Of a stretch of 64,000 bases of DNA, positions 38,050 through 46,885 are shown in pieces (position 1 is the stretch's first letter; every line of letters starts with the position of its first letter). Source of the DNA: Paraburkholderia phenazinium (GTDB lineage: Bacteria > Pseudomonadota > Gammaproteobacteria > Burkholderiales > Burkholderiaceae). The notes under the pieces are model-generated. The model had not been told where the DNA came from. It did not search any database and saw only the letters and a list, made by a program, of their open reading frames with translations. The translations under genes and the position numbers were made by a program. The DNA lies in the NCBI RefSeq assembly GCF_900141745.1, contig NZ_FSRM01000001.1, positions 3,968,001 through 4,032,000 on the forward strand, written 5' to 3'.

Positions 38050-38163
38050 CTTTGTGCGCACATCCACAACGGCGGATCGGGCAGCCTCATGCCCTGCGTG
38101 CAAACGCACGCGTGTCTACGGTCCGCCTACCTATTGCCACCTGCCGCTACAATAGAGACCGCC

Positions 38164-38175
38164 TGTACCAGTACA
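38164..38175. promoter_or_regulatory. Near-palindrome TGTACCAGTACA, possible operator
   Basis: Ten of twelve bases are palindromic, and the site lies 46 bases before the XRE regulator start, between a TACAAT hexamer and the ATG. Autoregulation is a reasonable guess, but the site is not proven. Confidence 0.35.
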
Positions 38176-38221
38176 AGTCAGGCGATTATTCTGGTATCAA
38201 CAACACCCCTTTGCCGATACG

Positions 38222-39037
38222 ATGAGCCCGCCGTCCCCCGCCCACCCGTCCCCGCCACCGCTCGATGCGACGCCCGCGCACGCCTTGGGTAATTTCATCC
38301 GCGCCCACCGCGAGCGGCTCTCGCCGCAGGCGGTCGGCCTGCCGCCCGGTCCGCGCCGACGCACGCCGGGCCTGCGCCGTGAGGAAGTCGCGCAACTGTG
38401 CGGGGTCAGTCCCACCTGGTACACGTGGATCGAGCAGGGACGGCCGGTTTCAGCGTCCGCCGAGGCGCTCGCGCGAATCGCCGTCGCGCTGCAACTGTCG
38501 CGCGCCGAGCGGGCCTATCTGTTCGAACTGGCGGCGCAACGCGATCCGGCCGAGCCCGACCCAGCCGCCGCCGATGCCCCCGCGACGCTGATCGAAACGG
38601 TCCAACTGGTGAACGCCCCGGCCTACGTGCTGGACCGGCAATGGAATGCATTGGCGTGGAACGAGCGCGCGGCCGACCTGTTCGTGGGCTGGCTCGATGG
38701 TGCACACGACCGCAACCTGTTGCGCTTCACGTTCATGGAACCGGTGGCGCGCGAGCTGATCGTCGACTGGGAGACGCGCGCACGGCGCCTTGCCGCCGAG
38801 TTTCGCGCCGACTCGATCCGCCACCTGGCGGACGCACCCACCCACAGCCTGATCGACACGCTGACGAGCACGAGCGACGCCTTCGCACGCTTCTGGGCGT
38901 CGCAGGACGTAGGCGAGCGCGAAGGTGGCCGACGCGAATTCAATCATCCGCGCGATGGACGGGTGGTGTACGACCAGATCACGTTCAAGCCGGCGCACCG
39001 GGAAGATCTGAAGCTGGTGGTGCTGGTGCGCGAGTAG
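38222..39037 (+). CDS. XRE-family regulator with MmyB-like ligand-binding domain
   Basis: The 271-residue protein begins with a Pro-rich lead and a helix-turn-helix (LGNFIRAHRERLSPQAVGLP, then RREEVAQLCGVSPTWYTWIEQGR). Its C-terminal half matches the MmyB-like, PAS-related ligand-binding domain with APAYVLDRQWNALAWNERA and FMEPVARELIVDWE. Such regulators usually control an adjacent oxidoreductase gene, but none is adjacent here (ppc and argH flank it). I kept the ATG at 38222; no clear ribosome site is seen. Confidence 0.88.
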   Translation: MSPPSPAHPSPPPLDATPAHALGNFIRAHRERLSPQAVGLPPGPRRRTPGLRREEVAQLCGVSPTWYTWIEQGRPVSASAEALARIAVALQLSRAERAYLFELAAQRDPAEPDPAAADAPATLIETVQLVNAPAYVLDRQWNALAWNERAADLFVGWLDGAHDRNLLRFTFMEPVARELIVDWETRARRLAAEFRADSIRHLADAPTHSLIDTLTSTSDAFARFWASQDVGEREGGRREFNHPRDGRVVYDQITFKPAHREDLKLVVLVRE

Positions 39038-39134
39038 CGGCGCTGCCGGATGTTAAAATCGAGGTCTTGTTCGTTTCGGCGGCGCCTCTACTGCCGAGAG
39101 CTTTTCCACCGCACGTTCTTCATTGCCCAACACC

Positions 39135-40541
39135 ATGACGTCCCAACTGCATAAAAAAGGCGAAGCCTGGTCGGCTCGCTTCTCCGAGCCGATGTCGGAT
39201 CTCGTCAAACGCTACACGTCGTCGGTTTTCTTCGACAAGCGACTGGCGCTGGTCGATATCGAAGGCTCGCTCGCGCACGCCGCGATGCTGGCTGCGCAGA
39301 AGATCATCGGCGCGGATGACCTGGCGGCTATCCAGCGCGGCATGGCGCAGATCAAGGGCGAAATCGAACGCGGCGAGTTCGAGTGGCAACTCGACCTGGA
39401 AGACGTGCATCTGAACATCGAAGCGCGCCTGACGGCGCTGATCGGCGACGCTGGCAAGCGCCTGCACACGGGCCGCTCGCGCAACGACCAGGTGGCGACG
39501 GACATCCGCTTGTGGCTGCGCGGCGAAATCGACCGGATTGGCGGCCTGCTGAAGGATCTGCGCGCGGCGCTGATCGACCTGGCCGAGCAGAATGCTGAAA
39601 CGATCATGCCGGGCTTTACCCACTTGCAGGTGGCGCAGCCGGTGACGTTCGGTCATCACTTGCTGGCGTATGTCGAGATGTTCACGCGCGACGCCGAGCG
39701 CATGCGCGACTGCCGTACGCGCGTGAACCGCCTGCCGCTGGGCGCGGCGGCACTGGCCGGCACGAGCTACCCGATCGACCGTCACGCGGTGGCAAAGACA
39801 CTGGGTTTCGACGGTATTTGCGCGAACTCGCTGGACGCCGTATCGGATCGCGACTTCGCGATCGAATTCACGGCGGCATCGGCGCTGGTGATGACACACG
39901 TGTCGCGTCTCTCCGAAGAACTGGTGTTGTGGATGAGCCCGCGAGTGGGCTTTATCGATCTGGCGGACCGTTTTTGCACGGGCTCATCGATCATGCCGCA
40001 GAAGAAGAACCCGGACGTGCCGGAACTGGCACGCGGCAAGACGGGTCGCGTGAACGGGCATTTGATGGCATTGCTGACATTGATGAAGGGTCAGCCGCTG
40101 GCCTATAACAAGGACAACCAGGAAGACAAAGAACCGCTGTTCGATACCGTGGACACGGTGGCAGATACGTTGCGGATTTTTGCCGAGATGGTGGCAGGGA
40201 TTACGGTGAAGCCGCAGGCTATGCGGGCTGCGGCGTTGCAAGGTTTTTCTACTGCTACGGACCTGGCTGATTATCTCGTCAAGCGTGGATTGCCGTTCCG
40301 GGATGCGCATGAGGCGGTGGCACATGCTGTGCGCGTTTGTGTGGATCGCAATTGCGATTTGGCGGATCTTTCGCTTGATGAGATGCGTCAGGAGTTGCCT
40401 AATGTGGCTCACCTCATCGGTGAGGATGTGTTTGAGTATTTGACGCTTGAAGGGTCTGTGGCTAGCCGGAATCATGCAGGGGGGACTGCGCCTCAGCAGG
40501 TTCGGCTGGCTGTTGTTGTTGCTCGGGAAGCGCTCAAGTAA
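39135..40541 (+). CDS. argH: Argininosuccinate lyase
   Basis: The 468-residue enzyme splits argininosuccinate into arginine and fumarate, the last step of arginine synthesis. It has the superfamily signature [16 protein letters not shown] (Ser-loop with the catalytic Ser), [13 protein letters not shown] and TSYPIDR. ATG 39135 ([16 protein letters not shown]) fits the family; a TTG four codons upstream is an alternative. The gene is single here. Codon choice shifts to less G+C-rich codons over the last 300 bases, approaching the inverted-repeat element. Confidence 0.97.
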   Translation: MTSQLHKKGEAWSARFSEPMSDLVKRYTSSVFFDKRLALVDIEGSLAHAAMLAAQKIIGADDLAAIQRGMAQIKGEIERGEFEWQLDLEDVHLNIEARLTALIGDAGKRLHTGRSRNDQVATDIRLWLRGEIDRIGGLLKDLRAALIDLAEQNAETIMPGFTHLQVAQPVTFGHHLLAYVEMFTRDAERMRDCRTRVNRLPLGAAALAGTSYPIDRHAVAKTLGFDGICANSLDAVSDRDFAIEFTAASALVMTHVSRLSEELVLWMSPRVGFIDLADRFCTGSSIMPQKKNPDVPELARGKTGRVNGHLMALLTLMKGQPLAYNKDNQEDKEPLFDTVDTVADTLRIFAEMVAGITVKPQAMRAAALQGFSTATDLADYLVKRGLPFRDAHEAVAHAVRVCVDRNCDLADLSLDEMRQELPNVAHLIGEDVFEYLTLEGSVASRNHAGGTAPQQVRLAVVVAREALK

Positions 40542-40593
40542 GCGCTTGGGGTGTTTTTGCCTGCGGCGCCTTGGTTTGGGTTGTTGTTCTTGG

Positions 40594-40737
40594 GGTGTTG
40601 GCCTTTCCTTGCTTTCTTATTGGTTTGCTTGCGTTGCCCCTGTGCGGGGCGGCACCTACTTTTCTTTGCCGCCGCAAAGAAAAGTAGGCAAAAGAAAGCG
40701 GGCTCACACCGCTAGCCTGTAGGTGTCCTCCACTGGC
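40594..40737 (+). repeat. Left arm of 144-bp inverted repeat
   Basis: This arm matches the reverse complement of 41111-41254 with about two mismatches. It contains an internal 15-base-pair hairpin (CCTACTTTTCTTTGC, loop CGCC, then the complement) and ends with CCTCCACTGGC. Weaker similarity continues outward to about 40550 and inward to about 40806. Confidence 0.92.
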
Positions 40738-41110
40738 ATGAAGCCGGAGTGGTCCGCGCACGAAAGGCGCCATCGCACCACACGCATTAGTGACAAAGGA
40801 CTCATTCATCCCGCCCACGCACTATGTGCGTGGCGGATGGGTCTGCAAGGGGAAGCGGGGCAACGGAAGACTTGAAGCTGCATGCATCGCCGAACCCCGA
40901 GCCCAACCGATGAAACGCCCAATCCCGTTGAAGGAAGCCCCCAAATATAGTTAGTATTCCTACGAAGCCCGAGGAAGCTTCTGGCGCACGGCTAGGTGAA
41001 GTTATTCTCGACGGCGGGGCGCGCAGCGCAACGCTGGAACGGATGACTGCCTTGTCACTAACGGGGATGGTGCGAGGGCAGGTCTCGTGCGCGGACCACT
41101 CAGTGTTCGC

Positions 41111-41254
41111 GCCAGTGGAGGACACCTACAGGCTAGCGGTGTGAGCCCGCTTTCTTTTGCCTACTTTTCTTTGCGGCGGCAAAGAAAAGTAGGTGCCGCC
41201 CCGCACAGGGGCAACGCCAGCAAACCAAAAAGAAAGCAAGGAAAGGCCAACACC
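41111..41254 (-). repeat. Right arm of 144-bp inverted repeat
   Basis: This is the inverted partner of the arm at 40594-40737, 373 bases away, and carries the same internal hairpin. I recall related sequences as an interspersed intergenic repeat in Burkholderia-group genomes; that is memory, not a search. Confidence 0.92.
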
Positions 41255-41355
41255 GTAGGAACAACGACAAACCGCCACAGGCAACCAAACCAACCACCCC
41301 ACGAGCGATAATACCCTCACCGACCGAAGGTCAAAAAAAAGCCCTACAAAGCCAA

Positions 41356-42279
41356 ATGATCATCCGCCCCCACCTCCACTGGTTCCGCATGCTCCTGGCC
41401 TGGCGAGGCTCAGTCCTCCCGCAGCTTCTGCCGCGCCTCTTCCTGATCTTCTGCATCTCCATTGCGGCCGTGGCCGTCCACGACCACCTCCTCAGGATCA
41501 CCGTCAACCTCAGCACGACCCCCTTCTCCCTCATCGGTATCGCGCTCGCCGTCTTCCTCGGCTTCCGCAATAACGCCAGCTACGACCGCTGGTGGGAAGC
41601 CCGCAAACTCTGGGGTCAACTCCTCAACGATGCCCGCTCCATGACCCGCCAGGTCCTCACCCTGCCCCGCGAGTCCCTCGCCCAGTCAGACGTCAAAGAT
41701 TTCGTCCAGGCCCTAAGCGCGCTGCCCCATGCACTGCGTCATCAGCTCCGCAAAACCGATCCGCGCGATGACCTCGCCGCGCGCCTGCCCGCGCCGCTGC
41801 TCGACCGCGTCATGGCCTCACGTTATCGTCCCACCACCCTCATGCTCGTGCTCGGCGAATGGGTCCATCGCCAGTCGCGCACAAGCGCGCTGGACCCGAT
41901 GGCCGTGCTCGCCTTCGATCGCAATCTGAATTCGCTGTCGGATGTCATCGGCGGATGCGAGCGTATCGGTTCTACGCCGCTGCCGTTTGCCTACTCGGTG
42001 ATGATTCACCGTACCGTCTACTTCTTCTGCGCAGCACTGCCGTTCGGACTCGTCGAAAACATCGGCATCTTTACGCCCGTCTTCTCGGTCTTCGTTGCCT
42101 ACGCCTTCATGGCCCACGAGGCCATCGCCTCGCAGCTCGAAGACCCCTTCGGCACCGACGAAAACGACCTCGCCCTCACCATGATGTCCGTCTATATCGA
42201 GGACGCCGTCCGCGATCTGCTCGCCGAACCCGCCCTCGTCATCCCCGGCCCCGAAGCAGAGCAATTCCTCGTGACCTGA
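41356..42279 (+). CDS. Bestrophin-like (UPF0187/YneE) membrane protein
   Basis: The 307-residue protein shows the bestrophin-family features PFSLIGIALAVFLGFRNNASYDRWWEARKLWG with the conserved RxxxSYDRWWEA block, membrane helices near residues 20-70 and 215-255, and the C-terminal QLEDPFGTDENDLALTMMS. Prokaryotic members are pentameric ion channels. It follows the inverted-repeat element directly and stands alone on the plus strand; the LprI-decarboxylase transcript converges on it. Confidence 0.9.
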   Translation: MIIRPHLHWFRMLLAWRGSVLPQLLPRLFLIFCISIAAVAVHDHLLRITVNLSTTPFSLIGIALAVFLGFRNNASYDRWWEARKLWGQLLNDARSMTRQVLTLPRESLAQSDVKDFVQALSALPHALRHQLRKTDPRDDLAARLPAPLLDRVMASRYRPTTLMLVLGEWVHRQSRTSALDPMAVLAFDRNLNSLSDVIGGCERIGSTPLPFAYSVMIHRTVYFFCAALPFGLVENIGIFTPVFSVFVAYAFMAHEAIASQLEDPFGTDENDLALTMMSVYIEDAVRDLLAEPALVIPGPEAEQFLVT

Positions 42280-42312
42280 CGCTCAATGGCGGCTCACCGC
42301 CGCTAATCGCGC

Positions 42313-43032
42313 TCAATCGCCGTCGCTGCCCACCGTATCCGACAGCCGCTTGAGCGTCGCCACCCGCGCGCCAATGATGTCGACCCGGCCGCGCTCGTCG
42401 GTCACCGCGGTCGCCGCCTCCAGATACGCGCTCCACGCACGCTGCGCCCGCGTCAGGATCGCTCGGGCACGCGCCGGCAGCTTGGTCTGCAAGCGGCGGT
42501 AGTAGCGGTTCATGTCGAAAGTCGCGTGTTCGCACATCGCGTCCGCGGAACACGGTCGTGGGCGAACCGGCAGAGTTCCGCCACTGCCCGCGTCGGCAGC
42601 CGCGCTGCGCAGCGCCAGCGCGCGGTCGCGCACCGGCTGCAATTGCATGTCCGCCTCGGCGGTCTGATACATGGCACCTTGCTTTGTCGCGAAGACTGCG
42701 TCCAGCAACGGCGCCTGCGCATCGCGCGAAGCCTGCCAGCGGGTCTGGCTCTCTTCCCACAGCTTGCGCCGTGCAGGCGGCAGCTTTGCCGCAAGCTGCT
42801 GCCATGCCGTATTCATCGCGGCCTGCCAGCCAAAGCGCGCCGTCTCCATGCACTGCAACTGGCCCGTCGTCGACGACATGTCACTGCGGGCCAGACACGT
42901 ACGCATCGCCGCGTCGATCGGATCGGCCGCGGCCACTTCGGCGCGCGCGCTGATCGCCAGCGTCGACGCCGTCGTCAGCAGCGCGGCAGCGGCCAACAAC
43001 CAGGCGCCGCCGATCCGTTGCAACCGTCTCAT
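42313..43032 (-). CDS. LprI-like (DUF1311) periplasmic protein
   Basis: The 239-residue protein has a signal peptide (MRRLQRIGGAWLLAAAALLTTASTLA), then a helical domain with Cys residues in MRTCLARSD, LQCMETA, PCSADAMCEH and the repeated WxxxxxxxW pattern of the lysozyme-inhibitor LprI/DUF1311 family. The ATG at 43032 begins two bases after the decarboxylase stop, so it is the last gene of that transcript. The coupling suggests an envelope role alongside acid-stress metabolism, which is inference. Confidence 0.8.
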   Translation of the reverse strand: MRRLQRIGGAWLLAAAALLTTASTLAISARAEVAAADPIDAAMRTCLARSDMSSTTGQLQCMETARFGWQAAMNTAWQQLAAKLPPARRKLWEESQTRWQASRDAQAPLLDAVFATKQGAMYQTAEADMQLQPVRDRALALRSAAADAGSGGTLPVRPRPCSADAMCEHATFDMNRYYRRLQTKLPARARAILTRAQRAWSAYLEAATAVTDERGRVDIIGARVATLKRLSDTVGSDGD

Positions 43033-43034
43033 TT

Positions 43035-45320
43035 TCAGCCGCGCACGCAATCGACGAAGTACTCGATGCGGCCGTTGATCGTCTCGCCCACCAGACCGTG
43101 GATGTCCGTGTGGAAGCCAGGGAAGCGTTCGTTGAACTCGCGTGCAAAACGCAGATAGTTGACGATCGTCCTGTTGAAACGCTCGCCTGGAATCAGCAGC
43201 GGAATGCCCGGCGGATACGGCGTGAGCAGAATCGACGTGACGCGACCTTCGAGTTCGTCGATCGGTACCCGGTCGATCTCGCGGTGCGCGAGCTTAGCGA
43301 ACGCGTCGGACGGCTTCATGGCCGGCTCCATGCTCGACAGGTACATCTCGGTGGTCAGACGCGCGATGTCGTTGGCACGGTAGACGCTGTGGATCTGTTC
43401 GCACAGATCACGCAGGCCGACGCGCTCGTACATCGGATGATGCTGGACGAACTCCGGCAGCACGCGCCACAGCGGCTGGTTGTTGTCGTAGTCGTCCTTG
43501 AACTGCTGCAACTCGGTCACCATCGAGTTCCAGCGGCCCTTCGTAATGCCGATCGTGAACATGATGAAGAACGAATACAGGCCGGTCTTCTCGACAATAA
43601 TGCCGTGCTCGGCCAGGTACTTCGTGACGATTGCCGCCGGAATGCCGGACTCGCCGAAGCCGCCGTCCATGTCCAGACCCGGCGTGACGATGGTCGCCTT
43701 GATCGGGTCGAGCATGTTGAAGCCTTCGGCGAGCGGACCGAAGCCGTGCCACGCGTCGTTCGGGCGCAGCATCCAGTCTTCGCGCGAGCCGATGCCCTCT
43801 TCCGCGAACTCCTCCGGACCCCACACCTTGAAGAACCAGTCGTCGACGTATTCGTCGTCGACCTTGCGCATCGCGCGGCGGAAATCGAGCGCCTCGGCGA
43901 TCGACTCTTCCACCAGCGCGGTGCCGCCCGGCGCTTCCATCATCGCCGCGGCCACGTCGCAGGAAGCAATGATCGCGTACTGCGGGCTCGTGGACGTATG
44001 CATCAGATACGCTTCATTGAAGCGGTGCTTGTCGAAGCGGCTGTTCTTCGAATCCTGCACGACGATCTGCGATGCCTGCGAAATGCCGGCCAGCAGCTTG
44101 TGCGTCGAGTGCGTCGCGAACACCAGCGCGCCGATGCGCGGACGCCCCGCGCCAATGGCGTGCATGTCCTGGTAGAACTCGTGGAACTCGGCGTGCGGCA
44201 ACCACGCTTCGTCGAAGTGCAGCGTATCGAGCCAGTCGCCGAGCATTTCCTTGATCATCTCGACGTTGTAGATCACGCCGTCATAGGTGCTCTGCGTGAT
44301 GGTCAGGATGCGCGGCTTGAGGTCCGGATTCTTCGCCAGCGCTTCGCGCGCGAACGGGTTCGCCAAGATCTTCTTCTTGATGTTCTCAGGCTCGAATTCG
44401 CTGCGCGGAATCGGACCGATGATGCCGAAGTTGTTGCGCGTCGGCGTGAGGAACACCGGAATGGAGCCGGTCATCGTGATCGCGTGCAGGATAGACTTGT
44501 GGCAGTTGCGGTCCACCAGCACGATGTCGCCCGGCGCCACCGTGCCGTGCCAGACGATCTTGTTCGAGGTCGACGTGCCATTGGTCACGAAGAACACGTG
44601 GTCGGCGCTGAAAATGCGCGCGGCATTGCGCTCGGAGGCGGCCACCGGGCCGGTGTGATCGAGCAGCTGGCCGAGTTCGTCGACGGCATTACACACGTCC
44701 GCGCGCAGCATGTTCTCGCCGAAGAACTGGTGGAACATCTGGCCAAGCGGGCTCTTCAGGAACGCCACGCCGCCCGAGTGCCCAGGACAGTGCCACGAGT
44801 ACGAGCCTTCGTCCGCGTACTGCACCAGCTCCTTGAAGAACGGCGGCGCGAGCGAATCGAGGTAAACCTTGGTCTCGCGGATGATATGGCGCGCGACGAA
44901 CTCCGGCGTGTCCTCGAACATGTGAATGAAGCCGTGCAGCTCACGCAGGATGTCGTTGGGCAGATGGCGCGAGGTGCGCGTTTCGCCGTACAGGAAGATC
45001 GGGATGTCGGCGTTGCGGCGGCGCACTTCCGTCACGAACGCGCGCAGTGCGACGATTGCGGCGGCCAGTTCGGGCGCGTCGCCTTCGACCACCACGTTGT
45101 CGGAATACGGCAGCAGCTCATCGTCGTCGATCGACAAAATGAAACACGACGCACGGCTCGACTGCTGCGCGAACGAGGTCAGATCGCCATAGCTCGTCAG
45201 CCCGAGCACTTCCGCGCCTTCTTTCTCGATTGCTTCCGCGAGAGCCCGGATGCCGGAACCCGAGATGTTCTCGGAGCGGAAATCTTCGTCAATGATGACG
45301 ACGGGAAAACGAAACTTCAT
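43035..45320 (-). CDS. Arginine/lysine/ornithine decarboxylase (AdiA-type)
   Basis: The 761-residue fold-type I PLP enzyme has an N-terminal wing domain (FPVVIIDEDF and following), the cofactor lysine in ATHSTHKLLAG, and the aspartate-alanine aminotransferase-like core with WHCPGHSGG and the C-terminal TPYPPGIPLLIPGE block. It decarboxylates a basic amino acid to a polyamine or diamine, consuming a proton. Arginine is the likely substrate from overall resemblance, but lysine and ornithine cannot be excluded. A hairpin lies just upstream of its ribosome site (GGAGAA). It is downstream of dcd. Confidence 0.93.
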   Translation of the reverse strand: MKFRFPVVIIDEDFRSENISGSGIRALAEAIEKEGAEVLGLTSYGDLTSFAQQSSRASCFILSIDDDELLPYSDNVVVEGDAPELAAAIVALRAFVTEVRRRNADIPIFLYGETRTSRHLPNDILRELHGFIHMFEDTPEFVARHIIRETKVYLDSLAPPFFKELVQYADEGSYSWHCPGHSGGVAFLKSPLGQMFHQFFGENMLRADVCNAVDELGQLLDHTGPVAASERNAARIFSADHVFFVTNGTSTSNKIVWHGTVAPGDIVLVDRNCHKSILHAITMTGSIPVFLTPTRNNFGIIGPIPRSEFEPENIKKKILANPFAREALAKNPDLKPRILTITQSTYDGVIYNVEMIKEMLGDWLDTLHFDEAWLPHAEFHEFYQDMHAIGAGRPRIGALVFATHSTHKLLAGISQASQIVVQDSKNSRFDKHRFNEAYLMHTSTSPQYAIIASCDVAAAMMEAPGGTALVEESIAEALDFRRAMRKVDDEYVDDWFFKVWGPEEFAEEGIGSREDWMLRPNDAWHGFGPLAEGFNMLDPIKATIVTPGLDMDGGFGESGIPAAIVTKYLAEHGIIVEKTGLYSFFIMFTIGITKGRWNSMVTELQQFKDDYDNNQPLWRVLPEFVQHHPMYERVGLRDLCEQIHSVYRANDIARLTTEMYLSSMEPAMKPSDAFAKLAHREIDRVPIDELEGRVTSILLTPYPPGIPLLIPGERFNRTIVNYLRFAREFNERFPGFHTDIHGLVGETINGRIEYFVDCVRG

Positions 45321-45341
45321 GGGCGATTCTCCAAAAGGAAC

Positions 45342-45374
45342 GACCGCTGCTTTCCTGGGTAAAGAGCAGCGGTC
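45342..45374 (-). promoter_or_regulatory. Stem-loop just upstream of the decarboxylase start
   Basis: A perfect 10-base-pair stem GACCGCTGCT/AGCAGCGGTC encloses a 13-base loop. On the minus strand it ends about 13 bases before the GGAGAA ribosome site of the decarboxylase, and no T-run follows. It may be a leader element affecting translation or a weak terminator after dcd. Confidence 0.5.
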
Positions 45375-45410
45375 ACCTGTATTTCCGGGTGGGTCAGTGC
45401 GCTGCGAGCG

Positions 45411-45980
45411 TCACGTTTTGGGCAACGTCACGCCGTGCTGACCTTGATATTTGCCGCCGCGATCCGCGTACGACGTTTCACAAATTTCGTCGCTTTCGAA
45501 AAACAGCACCTGGGCAACGCCTTCGTTCGCGTAGATTTTCGCAGGCAAAGGTGTCGTATTTGAGAATTCCAGCGTAACGTGCCCTTCCCACTCGGGTTCA
45601 AAAGGCGTCACGTTGACGATGATCCCGCAACGCGCATAGGTCGACTTGCCCAGACACACCGTCAGGACGCTGCGCGGAATACGGAAATACTCCACCGTGC
45701 GCGCCAGAGCGAACGAATTCGGCGGGATGATGCAGACGTCGCCCTTGAAATCGACAAACGACTTCTCGTCAAAGTTCTTGGGGTCGACGATGGTCGAGTT
45801 GATGTTCGTGAAGATCTTGAATTCGTCCGCGCAGCGAATGTCGTAGCCGTAGCTCGACGTGCCATAGCTGACGATCTTCCGGCCGTCCTCGGAAACGCGC
45901 ACCTGATCGGGCGCGAACGGCTCGATCATGTTGTGCGACGCGGCCATGCGCCGGATCCACTTGTCGGATTTGATGGTCAT
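45411..45980 (-). CDS. dcd: dCTP deaminase
   Basis: The 189-residue enzyme turns dCTP into dUTP for thymidylate synthesis. It shows [58 protein letters not shown] with the catalytic Glu, and QVLFFES. The start at ATG 45980 ([13 protein letters not shown]) fits the family length of about 188 residues. It precedes the decarboxylase on the same strand with 90 bases between. Confidence 0.96.
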
Positions 45981-46232
45981 AGTTGAACGCTGCGTAACGG
46001 ATGAAGCATGGATGAATAAGGATGAAGCCGGCAAAGGCCCGCCGGGCCGCGTGTTGCCGGACGAAAGGCGCTTATTTTACGCGATCAGCGCGCTGCTGCC
46101 GCAACTGCGGCAAATAAGATTGCTGCAGCGCAGCGGAGTGAGAACGGACCGGTTCTGCAGAATGCTGAAGACGCGTCGAAAATGCGGCGCGAGACTTGAT
46201 GATGACCGCGCGCCAGCCACCACTGGCCGCCG

Positions 46233-46766
46233 TTACTGCCGGATGATGCCGCAAGCGAGCAGCGGGCCGGCACCATGTTGCGGCCAGGCGTAAGGATCGG
46301 AAGCGTCGCGATGCACCACCACCGCCCGCTGCAGCACCGAGCGGATGCCGTCGAGCGAAACGTCCGGCGCCACGATAAAGCCGCTCGCCACACCGTTCGA
46401 ATCCGCGTGGATATTGCCGAGATCGCCTTCAACCCGTGCACCCATCTTCAGCCGCTCGGCCGCCGGCGCGAAAACCGCGCCGACGCTCGAACCGTCCACC
46501 GAATTGCAATCGCCGCGCTCATGCACCTGCAGCGCATGATCGCTATCAGGAGGCAAGCCGGAAAGATTGTAGGTAACCTGCACGCCGTCGGAGCGCTCAA
46601 TGAAGGTCACCAGACCGCGCGTCTGGCTTCCTACGGCCGGCACCAGTTGTGCCTCGGCGCGCTTTTCCTGTGGTCTCAGGAATGTAGTGCAGCCGCATAG
46701 CAGCAGGCTGCTGGCAGCCAGGACGATGAACGCATGCACCGCCTGCCCGTCGATTCGTTTTCCCAT
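46233..46766 (-). CDS. SodC-like lipoprotein with degenerate metal site
   Basis: The 177-residue protein has a signal sequence with a Cys in LLCGC (lipobox-like) and then the beta-barrel of the Cu/Zn superoxide dismutase family (VHERGDCNS, EGDLGNIHADSNGVA, RAVVVHRDASD, GPLLACGII). Key residues are missing: the first His of HVH is Gln (LQVH), the bridging-His block reads GAVFAPAAE, and the RHAGDLGN-type His is Val (ARVEGDLGN). Only two Cu-site His and the Zn-site Asp remain, plus both disulfide Cys (GDC, LACG). It is probably not an active dismutase. GAGG precedes the ATG. Confidence 0.85.
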   Translation of the reverse strand: MGKRIDGQAVHAFIVLAASSLLLCGCTTFLRPQEKRAEAQLVPAVGSQTRGLVTFIERSDGVQVTYNLSGLPPDSDHALQVHERGDCNSVDGSSVGAVFAPAAERLKMGARVEGDLGNIHADSNGVASGFIVAPDVSLDGIRSVLQRAVVVHRDASDPYAWPQHGAGPLLACGIIRQ

Positions 46767-46885
46767 GCGATCCTCTTGTCGACCGCCGGCCGCCCCTGCG
46801 GTCGCCGAGCCGAACCTGATGAAGTCGACATGATACCGCGAGCGGAGGCGTCTCCAACGCCTGCGCCCGTGTTCCGAAAGGAGTT

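Larger units (their letters stand above)
37918..38221. other. Intergenic region between ppc and XRE regulator
   Basis: The 304 bases hold the ppc terminator (38011-38049), a TACAAT hexamer near 38148 that could be a minus-10 element, and the near-palindrome at 38164-38175. No gene is seen. Confidence 0.4.
40542..41355. other. Intergenic region made of an inverted-repeat element
   Basis: The whole gap between argH and the bestrophin gene consists of two long inverted-repeat arms and the sequence between them. Short reading frames in it, such as that encoding FSLRRQRKVGAAPHRGNA, arise from the arm itself and appear on both sides, so I do not call genes. The middle contains a hairpin with CACGCAC/GTGCGTG near 40817-40838. 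Confidence 0.7.

Noticed and set aside
40802..41311. Small reading frames inside the inverted-repeat element
   Set aside because: They mirror each other across the two arms and are made of repeat sequence; no ribosome sites or independent support.
43098..45362. Plus-strand frame of about 750 codons opposite the decarboxylase
   Set aside because: It is a shadow of a clearly homologous minus-strand enzyme and has no family features.
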